Positions 8,544 through 16,211 of a DNA stretch of 64,000 nt are shown one piece after another. Position numbers and translations under genes: made by a program. The notes below the pieces were generated by a model, which was not told the origin of the DNA, did no database searches, and saw only the letters and a program-made list of their open reading frames with translations. Numbering within the stretch: the first letter of the stretch is position 1; each line of letters opens with the position of its first letter. This DNA is from Rathayibacter sp. VKM Ac-2856 (lineage in GTDB: Bacteria > Actinomycetota > Actinomycetes > Actinomycetales > Microbacteriaceae), in assembly GCF_013205055.1 (NCBI RefSeq), contig NZ_JABMLF010000001.1:558001-622000 (forward strand), read 5' to 3'.

Positions 8544-9359
8544 CTAGCGGACACGCACAGGTAGCAACGTGCATCGGCACTGAGGGTGCAATGGAGCGCC
8601 GGCCACGTCGTCGTAGTCGTGGTTGTAGCTGTACGTCGTCTCCTCCCCCTTCCGGTTCGTCCCTTCCTCGGTCTGCACGTCTCCCTTCGAGTAGAAGTTC
8701 TCCACCAGCCCGATCACTCGTCCGTGCATCGGTCCGCAGAACTTGCAGACCCGCTCGTCCTAGGCGGTGTACCACTCCTTCCCACTCACGACGCCGCTCT
8801 GGCACCACGCCTGCACGTCGGCGTAGCTCTGCGCCCGAGCGATCTCGGTCTGTGCGATCAGGTCAGCACGGAGTGTGGCAGCGAGCCCCATGACCGCTTC
8901 GATGCGGGCCTGGAGCTGGTGGCTGCTCTCCCCTGCGTTGACGCCTTCGGTCAGCGTCGCCCTGAGCTGCTTCTCCGTCTCGTCGTTCACGTCGACAGCG
9001 ACCCTCGTGGTGCGCTGCTGGTACCAGGTGGTGGTTGCCTCGCTGTAGGGGTCGTACCCACTCGGCTGCATGCCGATCTGTTGCATGGCGTCCAAGCCGG
9101 TCTCGATGATTACGGCGAGCAGAGCGGGCTCCACGGCACGCTTCACGGCTGCGTCGGCCTGCTCCCAGTTGAGGAGCGAATCGACGCAGTCCTTCGTGCG
9201 TCCGCCGATGGAACGCTGCACGCTGGCGACACTGGCCAGCACCTCGTCACCCTGACGGTTGAACTCGCCCCGGATGGCGGTCAGCAGCGTCGACTCGTAG
9301 CCGACTGCCTTGCGGGTGTAGAGCTGTGCCTTCGATTCGCCCAGCTCGTCCTGCGTCAC
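8544..9359 (-). pseudogene. Minor head protein (phage Mu gpF / SPP1 gp7 type), in-frame amber stop
   Basis: Head morphogenesis protein that normally helps DNA exit or capsid assembly. The 272-codon frame is uninterrupted except for TAG at 8762-8760. Before it: LRADLIAQTEIARAQSY and SGKEWYTA; after it, in the same frame, DERVCKFCGPMHGRVIGL, then PLHPQCRCTLLPV. This W...DERVCxxC...PLHPxCRCxL arrangement is the family's zinc/conserved signature and runs across the stop, so the stop lies inside one gene. The start overlaps the portal stop by 4 bp, as in intact head modules. A 199-residue truncated product would lack the signature. Confidence 0.8.
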
Positions 9360-10684
9360 TGCCTTGGTTTTGGGACGCTCTTCTTACCCTCGACAGGCTT
9401 GGCGTCGTCGTCGACTGGTTCTTCCTCCACGGCTGGCTCCGCCGGCTTCGCCGGGTTCAAGACACGGTCGAGGGTGGTCGAGGTGATCGGGACCACGATC
9501 TGCGCACCGAGGCCGTCTGGAAGCGGCTCCTGGCCGTACAGCTCACGGGTCTCGTCGATCGTGCGCCAGGTGTTCGTGCAGGCCTGGGCCTCCTTGATCT
9601 TCGCTTCAACGTCCTCAGGGATCGGAGACACGTAGTAGAGCTCGAGCGTGCGGTCGTACTTCTTGACGAGTTGCGTGTTCCACATGGCGATCTCGTCGTC
9701 GAGGCGAGGGAGCACGTTGAGCAGGATGTGCAGGTAGATGGCGGCATCCATGTTGGCCCGGTTGAAGTCGGTCGTCATGCCCAGCATCGACGGTGACACG
9801 GAGAAGATGGCGAGGATCTCGTCACGGGTGAACTCACGGGACGCTAGGAAGTCGAGGTCTTGGTGGGTGAGCATTTACGGCTTGACGTCGCCGTTCTCGA
9901 CGACGAGCGACTTGAACGCCCCGTCAGCCGTGTACCGCTCGTCCATCTGCTGCTTGAGACGCTCGTAGACAGCAGGGTCGATGTTCTCGCCCTGGAGGTT
10001 GAACACCAGGCCGGGACGAGCGTTGTTGCTGAACGTCCGACGGTTCCAGCTCTGCATCTGCTGCTCGGAGTCGATGGCTGAGGAAGCGGCGCTGATGATC
10101 GACTGGCCCTGGTAGGTGTTCTCAGGGTCCGGGTTGTGGGCACGGATGACCTGGCCGATCTTGTACTCCGACTGGCCGTAGTTGATCAGGCTGTCGGAGA
10201 AGCGCTCCTTGCCGAGCTTGAACTGCACGACATGAGACGGCAGCAACTCCAGCGCATCAGGGAGCGTCTTCACCCCGTCCTTCATCTCGAAGGGCTCGCC
10301 GTTCTTGCGCATCAGCATGAACGTCTCGCCGGTGAGGTTGAGGTAGGTGTGGTTTAGCTCACGGAGCTTCTTGCCGTTGAGCGCCACGTACGGGTCGTCG
10401 AGGAGGTTGAGGATCTCGTGTTCCGAGATCTCCTCGTACTCGATCTTGCCCTTGACCTTTTTGATGCGGCGTAGCTTCAGCGGCACCGACGAGGTCGGGG
10501 TAACGATGGCACGGTTAGCGGTGCGGACCCAGCCGATGTTGGTCCGAAGCTGCTCAGGCTTCGTCTCGTAGGTCGTGAGTGGAACACCGGTCGCCATGTC
10601 GAGCATGGAGAGCGGCGGAATAAACTCCTTCGACGAGAGTGCTTGAGCGAGCTTGTTGCGGAGTTTCGATACTCTGTTTGGCAT
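9356..10684 (-). pseudogene. Phage portal protein (HK97 family), in-frame ochre stop
   Basis: Portal ring protein through which DNA is packaged. The 443-codon frame (442 sense and stop codons included) runs from MPNRVSKLRNKLAQ to the terminal Pro/Lys/Glu-rich tail. A TAA at 9877-9875 splits it after VVENGDVKP; the next codon is ATG in the same frame and continues with SREFTRDEILAIFSVSPSML, the conserved portal helix that normally follows directly. So the two halves are one gene with one nonsense codon. The C-terminal half has its own ATG but no good ribosome site, and half a portal is unlikely to assemble. The stop overlaps the minor head start by 4 bp. Confidence 0.82.
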
Positions 10685-10747
10685 GTAGTGCGTTGCTTAT
10701 GTGCTTCTGCAGCCCATAGTAAAGCAACACGCCATGTTCGGGAATAG

Positions 10748-11272
10748 CTAAGATTGGCGAAGGACAGCAGAAGCTTCAAGCGACCGTTGCATCAGCCGTG
10801 CGGCCACACCCGGATAAAGCCCTTCACCATCTTTGACCCACCGCACCGAGACTGGAAGCATCTGCTCTAAGGACTCCCGAGCAGTGGAGTATTCGCTCAT
10901 TTTGATATATGGACTGCCTGAGTCCACCAAACTGACGACACGGCCGCAGTCGAGCATCATCTCGGCCAGAATGACGTACAGCGTCTCACGTATCAGGTGA
11001 CCCGTGGGCGCTGGCAAACGTTCTGGATTTTTCTCCGGCCGCACGACCCGCAGTAGCTCCGTTTCAGTGGCCGGCACCCGCCGTTCCAGGCTTAGACGGT
11101 TCAGGCTAGCTTGCGTGTAGACGCCGGTGATGCTCTTAGTGTGCTGTAGGTGTAATGAGTACCGAACGACCCGACCCGGTATCGCCTTCACCTCGGCCCC
11201 GCTCGATGGGATGGTGCGGGCTAGGAGCACTGCGAGCTTGTCCCAGCGCTCGACAGGTGCAGGCTTCGCCAC
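10748..11272 (-). CDS. Unknown 174-residue protein between large terminase and portal
   Basis: I do not recognise this protein. It starts with GTG 11272 behind AAGGGG, 33 bp after the large terminase gene. The sequence is soluble-looking, with basic N-terminal half (SLNRLSLERRVPATETELLR) and a helical stretch LIRETLYVILAEMMLDCG near residues 93-110; no membrane span or catalytic motif is evident. The slot between terminase and portal is often filled by small accessory or HNH proteins, but no HNH pattern is visible. The frame is intact and the codon use is like the adjacent terminase. It may be cargo or a packaging accessory. Confidence 0.55.
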   Translation of the reverse strand: MAKPAPVERWDKLAVLLARTIPSSGAEVKAIPGRVVRYSLHLQHTKSITGVYTQASLNRLSLERRVPATETELLRVVRPEKNPERLPAPTGHLIRETLYVILAEMMLDCGRVVSLVDSGSPYIKMSEYSTARESLEQMLPVSVRWVKDGEGLYPGVAARLMQRSLEASAVLRQS

Positions 11273-11305
11273 AGTGGTCCCCTTCGTCGTGGTTCGCCGA
11301 GTCTG

Positions 11306-12499
11306 TCAGACCACCCGGACCGACGACGTCTTCTTGGCGCTGAGCACGTCAGCGATGCCGTACCGCACGGCGTCGAGGGCGTGGTTCCAGTCGTCGATCG
11401 GGACGTTGAGGCTCTTCCCCGTCTTCTTGTCGACCTTCCGGACGTAGTTGCGTAGCTCCTTGATGAGGTTCACGCTCCGTGCCGTGACGTAGAGCTTCTG
11501 CTGCTGCACGAGCTGGATGCCGTAGTCAATCGAGTCCGGTCCCTTCACGGCACCCGTGATCGTCACGCCGTAGTCCCGGATCTCAGCGATGCTCTTCGGC
11601 TCGCTGGAGTCACCGATCGTCAGCGTGTGGATACGCCCGACGTAGTTGCCGTCCTGGGCGGCTGGAGCGAGCCCCTCGGCCCGTCGTAGGGCGTTGGCCA
11701 GGGCCTTGTTCTTCTGGTCGGTCAGGTACAACTGCTCATCGAGCAGGAAGCCGCCCTGATAGCGGTAGACGTCCACGATGGCGAACGGGTCGTTCGTGAA
11801 GCCGAAGTCGAGGGTGTGGCGCAGCAGCGTGGCCCCGGCTGGGACGCCCTCCACCTGCTCCCAGTTGTCGTAGATGACGCCCTCTAGGATGCCGATCTCC
11901 CCCAGGCCGTACACACGCCAGTAGTTGGTGTCGTGCATGCGGCTCTCGATCGAGCGGACGATGACCGGCGCCAGGGCCTCGTTGTCCCGGTACGTCAGCT
12001 TGAGGAAGTCGTGCACGTTGTGCGGCATGACCTCGGTGTGGACCCAGAACTCACTGGTCGGGTTGTAGTCGAGGATGATCAGCTCGCGGGTACGTGTCTC
12101 GAGCTGCGTGTAGATCTCGTAGCTCACGTTGTTGCACTCGTTGAGGAAGAGCACGTCACGACGGGGGCCGTGCGCCTTGCTGCTGTCGACGGAGAAGAAC
12201 TCGATCGTGGCGCCGTTGGGGAAGGTGTAGGTGTTGTAGACGGTGCTCCAGGCACCCTCCTCCCAGTAGCGCTGAGCCTTCATGATGAAGCCGAAGTCTC
12301 GGATCGCACCGAGCCGGAAGTGGGGCATCGACTCAGAAACCACGCTGATCAGGATGTCGAGATTTGTCTGAGCGACGTGGATCAGGTACGCCAAGATCGA
12401 GAACGTCTTGCTGGCGCTCGTCCCACCCTGGATGATGCGGAGCCGTCGGGTGAGGCTACTGATCTTGTGGAGTGCGGTCGTCTGCTTGAGCAGGGCCAT
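11306..12499 (-). CDS. Phage terminase large subunit (PBSX/Terminase_3 family)
   Basis: ATPase-nuclease that cuts and pumps phage DNA into proheads. The 397-residue frame is complete: Walker A variant GGTSASKT near residue 25, Walker B VLFLNEC near 115, coupling-type DYNPTSEFW, then the RNase H-like nuclease with acidic DFGFTNDPFA, GDSSEPKSI and DWNHALDAVRY. Length is usual for the PBSX type. It overlaps the end of the small terminase gene by 44 bp. It is the only core packaging gene of the element without a visible lesion, although without small terminase, portal and capsid it should not package anything. Confidence 0.88.
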   Translation of the reverse strand: MALLKQTTALHKISSLTRRLRIIQGGTSASKTFSILAYLIHVAQTNLDILISVVSESMPHFRLGAIRDFGFIMKAQRYWEEGAWSTVYNTYTFPNGATIEFFSVDSSKAHGPRRDVLFLNECNNVSYEIYTQLETRTRELIILDYNPTSEFWVHTEVMPHNVHDFLKLTYRDNEALAPVIVRSIESRMHDTNYWRVYGLGEIGILEGVIYDNWEQVEGVPAGATLLRHTLDFGFTNDPFAIVDVYRYQGGFLLDEQLYLTDQKNKALANALRRAEGLAPAAQDGNYVGRIHTLTIGDSSEPKSIAEIRDYGVTITGAVKGPDSIDYGIQLVQQQKLYVTARSVNLIKELRNYVRKVDKKTGKSLNVPIDDWNHALDAVRYGIADVLSAKKTSSVRVV

Positions 12500-13004
12500 T
12501 GTCGTCCTCGATTACCAGCGGACCAGGGGTCGCTAGGCCGGCGAGGAGTGGGATCGGCATGTCGCCAGAGGTGTGTTCGATGGCGTGCTTGTCAGACCAG
12601 TCCTGGTGCTTGCCCTGGTAGTTGTTGATGAGGGAGAACTTGGCACCGTTGCTGTCGGCGCTGAAGAGCTGAGCCTCGGCGTACTCCTCGCAGCGCTGCT
12701 TCGCACCCTCTATCGAGTTAAAGAACTTCTCACGAGCCTGGTAGTTCAGGATCGACTGACGAATGAGTCCGAGCGCACGAGCGAGCCCGCTGATCGTGTA
12801 GGGCTTCTGGTCCATGATGACGCTCCGCTCTTCGAACATCGTCTCGCCGTTGGTCTTTCAACCCGAGACAACCATGTGCGTCTCGACGTGAGGGTCCTGC
12901 TTGTCGAAGTAAGCCTGGATCGCTAGATCGAGAGCTTCGACTGTCTCGTACTTAAGCGGTCGACCGCCTGCGCGCTTCTCCGGTTGTGTTGGGGCGTCTT
13001 GCAA
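12456..13004 (-). pseudogene. Phage terminase small subunit (gp3-like), in-frame opal stop
   Basis: DNA-recognition subunit of the packaging motor. From a TTG at 13004 the frame reads LQDAPTQPEKRAGGRPLKYE, then VEALDLAIQAYFDKQD, to ETHMVVSG, hits TGA at 12860-12858, and goes on in the same frame with KTNGETMFEERS and KPYTISGLARALGLIRQSIL. GRPLKY...IQAYF followed by KPYT(I)SGLA(R)ALG, an N-Y helix and QRCEEYAEAQLF is the standard order of gp3-like small terminases, so the stop lies inside one gene. A shortened product from ATG 12839 would keep the second part but lose the N-terminal segment. The start codon is a guess; no strong ribosome site is visible. Confidence 0.72.
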
Positions 13005-13013
13005 ATACCACTG

Positions 13014-13568
13014 TTATAGCACATCGCCAGTCAGGTGAACAGAACCATCCGTCAGAGCAGGATACCTGCTGAATGCTTCGCTGCGGGAAATGTACTTCTT
13101 CCTCCGCACTTCTCTGAACCACGTTGTTCCAGCGGCATCTTGAAGAACCAGCAGATACTCACCGACAGGCGTGCCTACCGGATACTCATAGGTCACTTGC
13201 GACTCGGTACCAGGCTGGATGATCGGGTCCCAATAGTAGCCCAGCACGCTACGGTTAGGGCTGGATGACGGCTTTTTGACGTACAGGCGAAGGATCTTGT
13301 TGCCTTCGATCCCTGGTTCCCCCAACACAGCAGCATAGGGAATCACCCCACCGCCAGTGTTTACTAGCCTCACCTGGACGCTGAAGAGGTCATCGTCGGG
13401 ACCCGCCTCCGTGACGTCTGAGCCGATGACGATGTTATCGATGTACTTGTTCTTCTTGTCTTTCTGCTCTCGCCAGTACAGGAACAGAGCGACGAAGACG
13501 GCAGCCAGCGTGCCGATCCCGCTCACCCAGTCAGCGACGGAACCGATGCCAGCAGTGGGGTCAGCCAT
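13014..13568 (-). CDS. Single-pass membrane protein B (ADW-motif family), unknown function
   Basis: A 184-residue protein. SVADWVSGIGT at about 10-20 leads into a hydrophobic span (LAAVFVALFLYW) and then the basic REQKDKKNK cluster, so the C-terminal domain should be cytoplasmic. That domain has a beta pattern (DLFSVQVRLVNTGGGVIPYA and SQVTYEYPVG) like the Asn-Thr-Gly strand of the relatives. It ends 9 bp before the probable small-terminase start and begins 9 bp after the small zinc-ribbon-like frame. Intact. The fold and function are not known to me; the same N-terminal motif recurs in three other genes of this element. Confidence 0.7.
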   Translation of the reverse strand: MADPTAGIGSVADWVSGIGTLAAVFVALFLYWREQKDKKNKYIDNIVIGSDVTEAGPDDDLFSVQVRLVNTGGGVIPYAAVLGEPGIEGNKILRLYVKKPSSSPNRSVLGYYWDPIIQPGTESQVTYEYPVGTPVGEYLLVLQDAAGTTWFREVRRKKYISRSEAFSRYPALTDGSVHLTGDVL

Positions 13569-13577
13569 GCTTGGAGC

Positions 13578-13772
13578 CTACTGGTGCGCCTCCACCATGT
13601 AGTCCACCAGCACCTTCGCCTTGCACCGTGTGCAACCCAGCACAGCAAACCAGGCCGATCCTCTAAACCGGTCGTTCTCCGCCGTCACGGTCTGCCTGAA
13701 CCGCTGCCAGGAGTGCTCGCACGTGCTCCACTCAGAAGAGCGGTGTTCCGTTGAAGGTCGAGGATGAGAGTC
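13578..13772 (-). pseudogene. Zinc-ribbon-like reading frame without start codon
   Basis: Directly after the TAG of membrane protein A the same frame stays open for 64 codons, with sequence of coding character: EWSTCEHSW, then QTVTAENDRF, then AVLGCTRCKAKVLVDYMVEA and stop. CEH and CTRC could be zinc ligands. No ATG, GTG or TTG lies before the first Cys. It may be a small gene that lost its 5' end, or a former C-terminal domain of membrane protein A cut off by the amber codon. I cannot decide between these. Confidence 0.4.
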
Positions 13773-14600
13773 CTATCGCCGACGCTTCTTTCCTCGTATC
13801 TGCGAAGCTCGTGCCCTGATCCAACCGGCCACCGGGTCGGGCGCTGGCCAGTTCTCCGGGTCACGCCGATGCTCCAACATCTCTCGATCGTAGAAATCGA
13901 CTTCTTGCAGGACGTCTCTATTGTCACCGTTCCTCGCCATTACATCAAGACCGTTGTGACTGACCTTCTTGATGGAATCGGCTATACCTTTCAATCCCTT
14001 TGCGGCGTCGTGAACTGTATAAAGGGTGACAACACGGCGTTTCATGTAGATGGACCAGTCCATAGTCGAGGGAGTACTTAGCTCTTCTCCATCAATGCCC
14101 GAGTACGAGACAGTTCCCTTATGCACCTCCGGCAGGTCGGTCTTCTTTCGAACAATCCCGTTGTCCCACATGGCTCGCCACTCCTGCCCAGGAGCAAGCA
14201 TCGGGATGACCTCGGGAATCGGAATCTTCGTCCTCGTCGAGCTTCCTTCGCCCCTCGCCATCTCTGGCCATGGCTCGATCTGTACCCGAACGTCTCGTGC
14301 GGGCGTGAGGCCGAAGTTCTTGATGACGATGTCTAGGAGAGCCATAGAAGCGACGCTCGGCTCCATGAACATCACGACTGAGGGCTGCGATCGATCTCGG
14401 TCCAGCTTCGCCGTGAGCGCCCGTGCTTCTCTCGCCTCGTTGATCTGACCTCGACCGGCGAGGATGGCGACAATGAGAGCAATTACGGCGACGACGGCTG
14501 CTAGGACGGTGGCGATCGAGGCAAGCCAGTCGGCGGCGTTCGGGCTGTCCAGGGCCTCAATCAGCCGTTCTGCGTGCGTCCGCCACTCTTCGGGTGTCAT
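13773..14600 (-). CDS. Single-pass membrane protein A (ADW-motif family), unknown function
   Basis: The 275-residue product (MTPEEWRTHAERL) is chosen from ATG 14600, with AGGA eight bases upstream; a GTG at 14624 would add 8 residues. Motif NAADWLASIAT and a long hydrophobic span (about 20-45) precede a charged helix (INEAREARALTAKLDRD), then a beta domain with LLDIVIKNFGLTPARDVRVQ, the pattern seen in many membrane-anchored Asn-x-Gly beta-sandwich proteins. The C terminus is very basic (KKRRR). It is the largest of the four relatives and the first gene after the comM fragment. Ends in TAG, after which the frame remains open (see next entry downstream). Confidence 0.7.
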   Translation of the reverse strand: MTPEEWRTHAERLIEALDSPNAADWLASIATVLAAVVAVIALIVAILAGRGQINEAREARALTAKLDRDRSQPSVVMFMEPSVASMALLDIVIKNFGLTPARDVRVQIEPWPEMARGEGSSTRTKIPIPEVIPMLAPGQEWRAMWDNGIVRKKTDLPEVHKGTVSYSGIDGEELSTPSTMDWSIYMKRRVVTLYTVHDAAKGLKGIADSIKKVSHNGLDVMARNGDNRDVLQEVDFYDREMLEHRRDPENWPAPDPVAGWIRARASQIRGKKRRR

Positions 14601-14674
14601 GGGCCCGATCCTGGCAGGAAACACCGACAGCGCAGCGCACAGCTCCTGTCAGCGTGGGGTACTTCGCTACTCCA

Positions 14675-15069
14675 CGCCTCGTCGAGGAACAGCACTCCCC
14701 TGGTGGCGCGCGCGACGGCTCCCGGTCGGATCCTGCCGCTCCCGCCGCCGACGATCGCTGCGGCGGAGGCGGAGTGGTGCGGGCTCTCGAACGGCGGGCG
14801 ACGCACCAGCCTGCCGCCGGTGTCCTCGCCGACGAGCGAGCGCATGCACGTCGCCTCGAGCGCGGCCTCGTCGTCCAGATCGGGCAGGATCCCCGGCAGG
14901 CGCGAGGCGAGCATCGTCTTCCCCGCCCCAGGCGGACCGAGCAGGAACACGTGATGGCCACCCGCGGCCGCCGCGACCATCGCGGAGGCCGCCTCCTCGT
15001 TGCCGATCACGTCCGCGAAGTCGAGCTGCGACACCGGTACCCGCGCGGCAGGAGGCGGCGCCGAGCGCT
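14675..15069 (-). pseudogene. Internal comM fragment from a second allele
   Basis: These 395 bp align without gaps to 4518-4912 of the intact comM (constant offset 10157). I count 10 mismatches (97.5% identity) and every one is synonymous. The fragment encodes ComM residues 180-310, including Walker A and ending exactly at LFLDEA of Walker B, after which phage-side sequence begins. At the other end an in-frame TAG follows one base beyond the match. It cannot make a working ComM. All-silent differences show that it evolved as part of a functional comM in another lineage before it was captured here. Confidence 0.9.
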
Positions 15070-15169
15070 AGCGCACTCCTCCAAAAGACGATCGCGCGCT
15101 GCAAGCGCTCCTCAGGACGAGAACCTGACGCTGAAAGCGCTCCGCGGCGCGGCGAGCAGGCGCGGGGCC

Positions 15170-15493
15170 CTACTCGTCGAGGGCGAGCTCCTTCGGGAGC
15201 TCGAACTCCTTGCGGGAGAGCTCCTCGACGTTGACGTCCTTGAAGGTGAGGACGCGGACGGACTTCACGAAGCGGTCGGAGCGGTAGACGTCCCAGACCC
15301 ACACGTCGCGCATGGTCAGCTCGAAGTAGAAGTCGTGCTCGGTGTCGCGGCGGACCAGCTCGACCTCGTTGGCGAGGTAGAAGCGCCGCTCGGTCTCGAC
15401 GACGTACGAGAACTGCGAGACGACGTCGCGGTACTCCCGGTACAGTGCCAGCTCGACCTCGCGGTCGTAGTCCTCGAACTCGTCCTCATCCAT
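15170..15493 (-). CDS. DUF2469 conserved actinobacterial protein
   Basis: A 107-residue acidic cytosolic protein conserved across actinobacteria and usually found beside rnhB; function unknown. Recognised from the MDEDEFEDYDREVELALYRE start, the central VSQFSYVVETERRFYLAN and the DFYFELTMRDVWVWD block. It is 43 bp downstream of rnhB and would normally be followed by yraN; here the prophage segment comes in between. About 100 bp between its stop and the comM fragment hold no recognisable feature. Confidence 0.9.
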   Translation of the reverse strand: MDEDEFEDYDREVELALYREYRDVVSQFSYVVETERRFYLANEVELVRRDTEHDFYFELTMRDVWVWDVYRSDRFVKSVRVLTFKDVNVEELSRKEFELPKELALDE

Positions 15494-15536
15494 CGTCAGA
15501 CGATTCTACGCGACGGCGCCCGGCGCCGGGACCGCG

Positions 15537-16211
15537 CTAGGCCGAGACGGGGTCGGCCTCGCGCGAGCGCGACAGCCAGGTGACCCGGTGCAGCGGTGAC
15601 GGACCGACCCGCTCGAGGCCGGCCCAGTGCGCGGCGCTGCCGTAGCCCTTGTTGCTGTCCCAGGCGTAGTCGGCGAACTCGTCGTGGTGGCGCACCATCT
15701 GCCCGTCGCGCCCGACCTTCGCCAGCACGGACGCGGCCGAGACGGAGGCGCAATCGCGGTCGGCCTTCACTCGGGTGACGATCGTCAGCTCCGCCGCCCA
15801 GGGGCCGAGCGCGGGCGTCAGCCAGTCGTGCTTGCCGTCGAGCAGGACGACCGAGCGCGCGAGGTCCACGCCCTGGTCGACGAGGCGCTCGATGCCGCGG
15901 GAGGCGGCGCGGCCGAGGCCGGCGATGATCCCCGTGTCGTCGATCTCGTCGGCGGAGGACTCGCCGATCGCCCAGCCGGACACCCACTTCACGACGCCGG
16001 GCAGCAGCGCCTCGCGGCGGGCCGGGGCGAGCATCTTCGAGTCGCGCAGGCCCTCGGGGAAGCGGCCGCAGCGCGACCCGATCGCGACGACACCGACGGA
16101 CACCGGGCCCGCGATCGCGCCGCGACCGACCTCGTCGCAGCCGATGACGCTCTCGTAGCCCTGGCGGAACAGCCGGCGCTCCTCACGGAGGTCCGGCTCG
16201 GCGACGACCAT
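15537..16211 (-). CDS. rnhB: Ribonuclease HII
   Basis: Cleaves RNA in RNA-DNA hybrids and removes single ribonucleotides from DNA. The 224-residue protein has the family's GCDEVGRGAIAGP motif (Asp26, Glu27) and the later acidic residues in VLLDGKHDW and VKADRDCASVSAASV, which together hold the catalytic metals. The ATG follows the lepB stop without a gap, so the two are translationally coupled in a lepB-rnhB-DUF2469 operon. The Ala/Ser and GYGS motifs near the C terminus (DSNKGYGSAAH) are also as expected. Nothing unusual. Confidence 0.95.
   Translation of the reverse strand: MVVAEPDLREERRLFRQGYESVIGCDEVGRGAIAGPVSVGVVAIGSRCGRFPEGLRDSKMLAPARREALLPGVVKWVSGWAIGESSADEIDDTGIIAGLGRAASRGIERLVDQGVDLARSVVLLDGKHDWLTPALGPWAAELTIVTRVKADRDCASVSAASVLAKVGRDGQMVRHHDEFADYAWDSNKGYGSAAHWAGLERVGPSPLHRVTWLSRSREADPVSA

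Larger units (their letters stand above)
5900..15100. mobile_element. Decayed prophage segment inserted between yraN and DUF2469
   Basis: About 9.2 kb on the minus strand, visibly poorer in G+C than the rest of the window. In transcription order it holds: comM fragment, membrane protein A, zinc-ribbon-like remnant, membrane protein B, small terminase (broken), large terminase, a 174-residue unknown, portal (broken), minor head protein (broken), membrane protein C, fibre-like gene (frameshifted), membrane protein D and prohead protease (truncated). Capsid, tail, lysis, repressor and integrase genes are absent. Exact ends are uncertain: the left edge lies between the protease homology (about 5960) and the yraN ribosome site (about 5815), the right edge between 15069 and 15169. 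I could not find convincing flanking direct repeats. Confidence 0.85.

Noticed and set aside
8544-13004. Stop-codon recoding in the phage
   Set aside because: Three different stop codons are involved and the intact genes of the element use normal stops; no suppressor tRNA is visible. Nonsense mutation is simpler.
13685-13927. An 80-residue frame overlapping the end of membrane protein A
   Set aside because: Out of frame with both the membrane protein and the zinc-ribbon-like sequence, and of antisense-like composition.
5810-15160. Direct repeats (attL/attR) at the ends of the prophage segment
   Set aside because: I compared 5801-5960 with 15060-15170. A loose similarity (CTCC..GGACxGAxCCTGACG) is too weak to call an attachment site.
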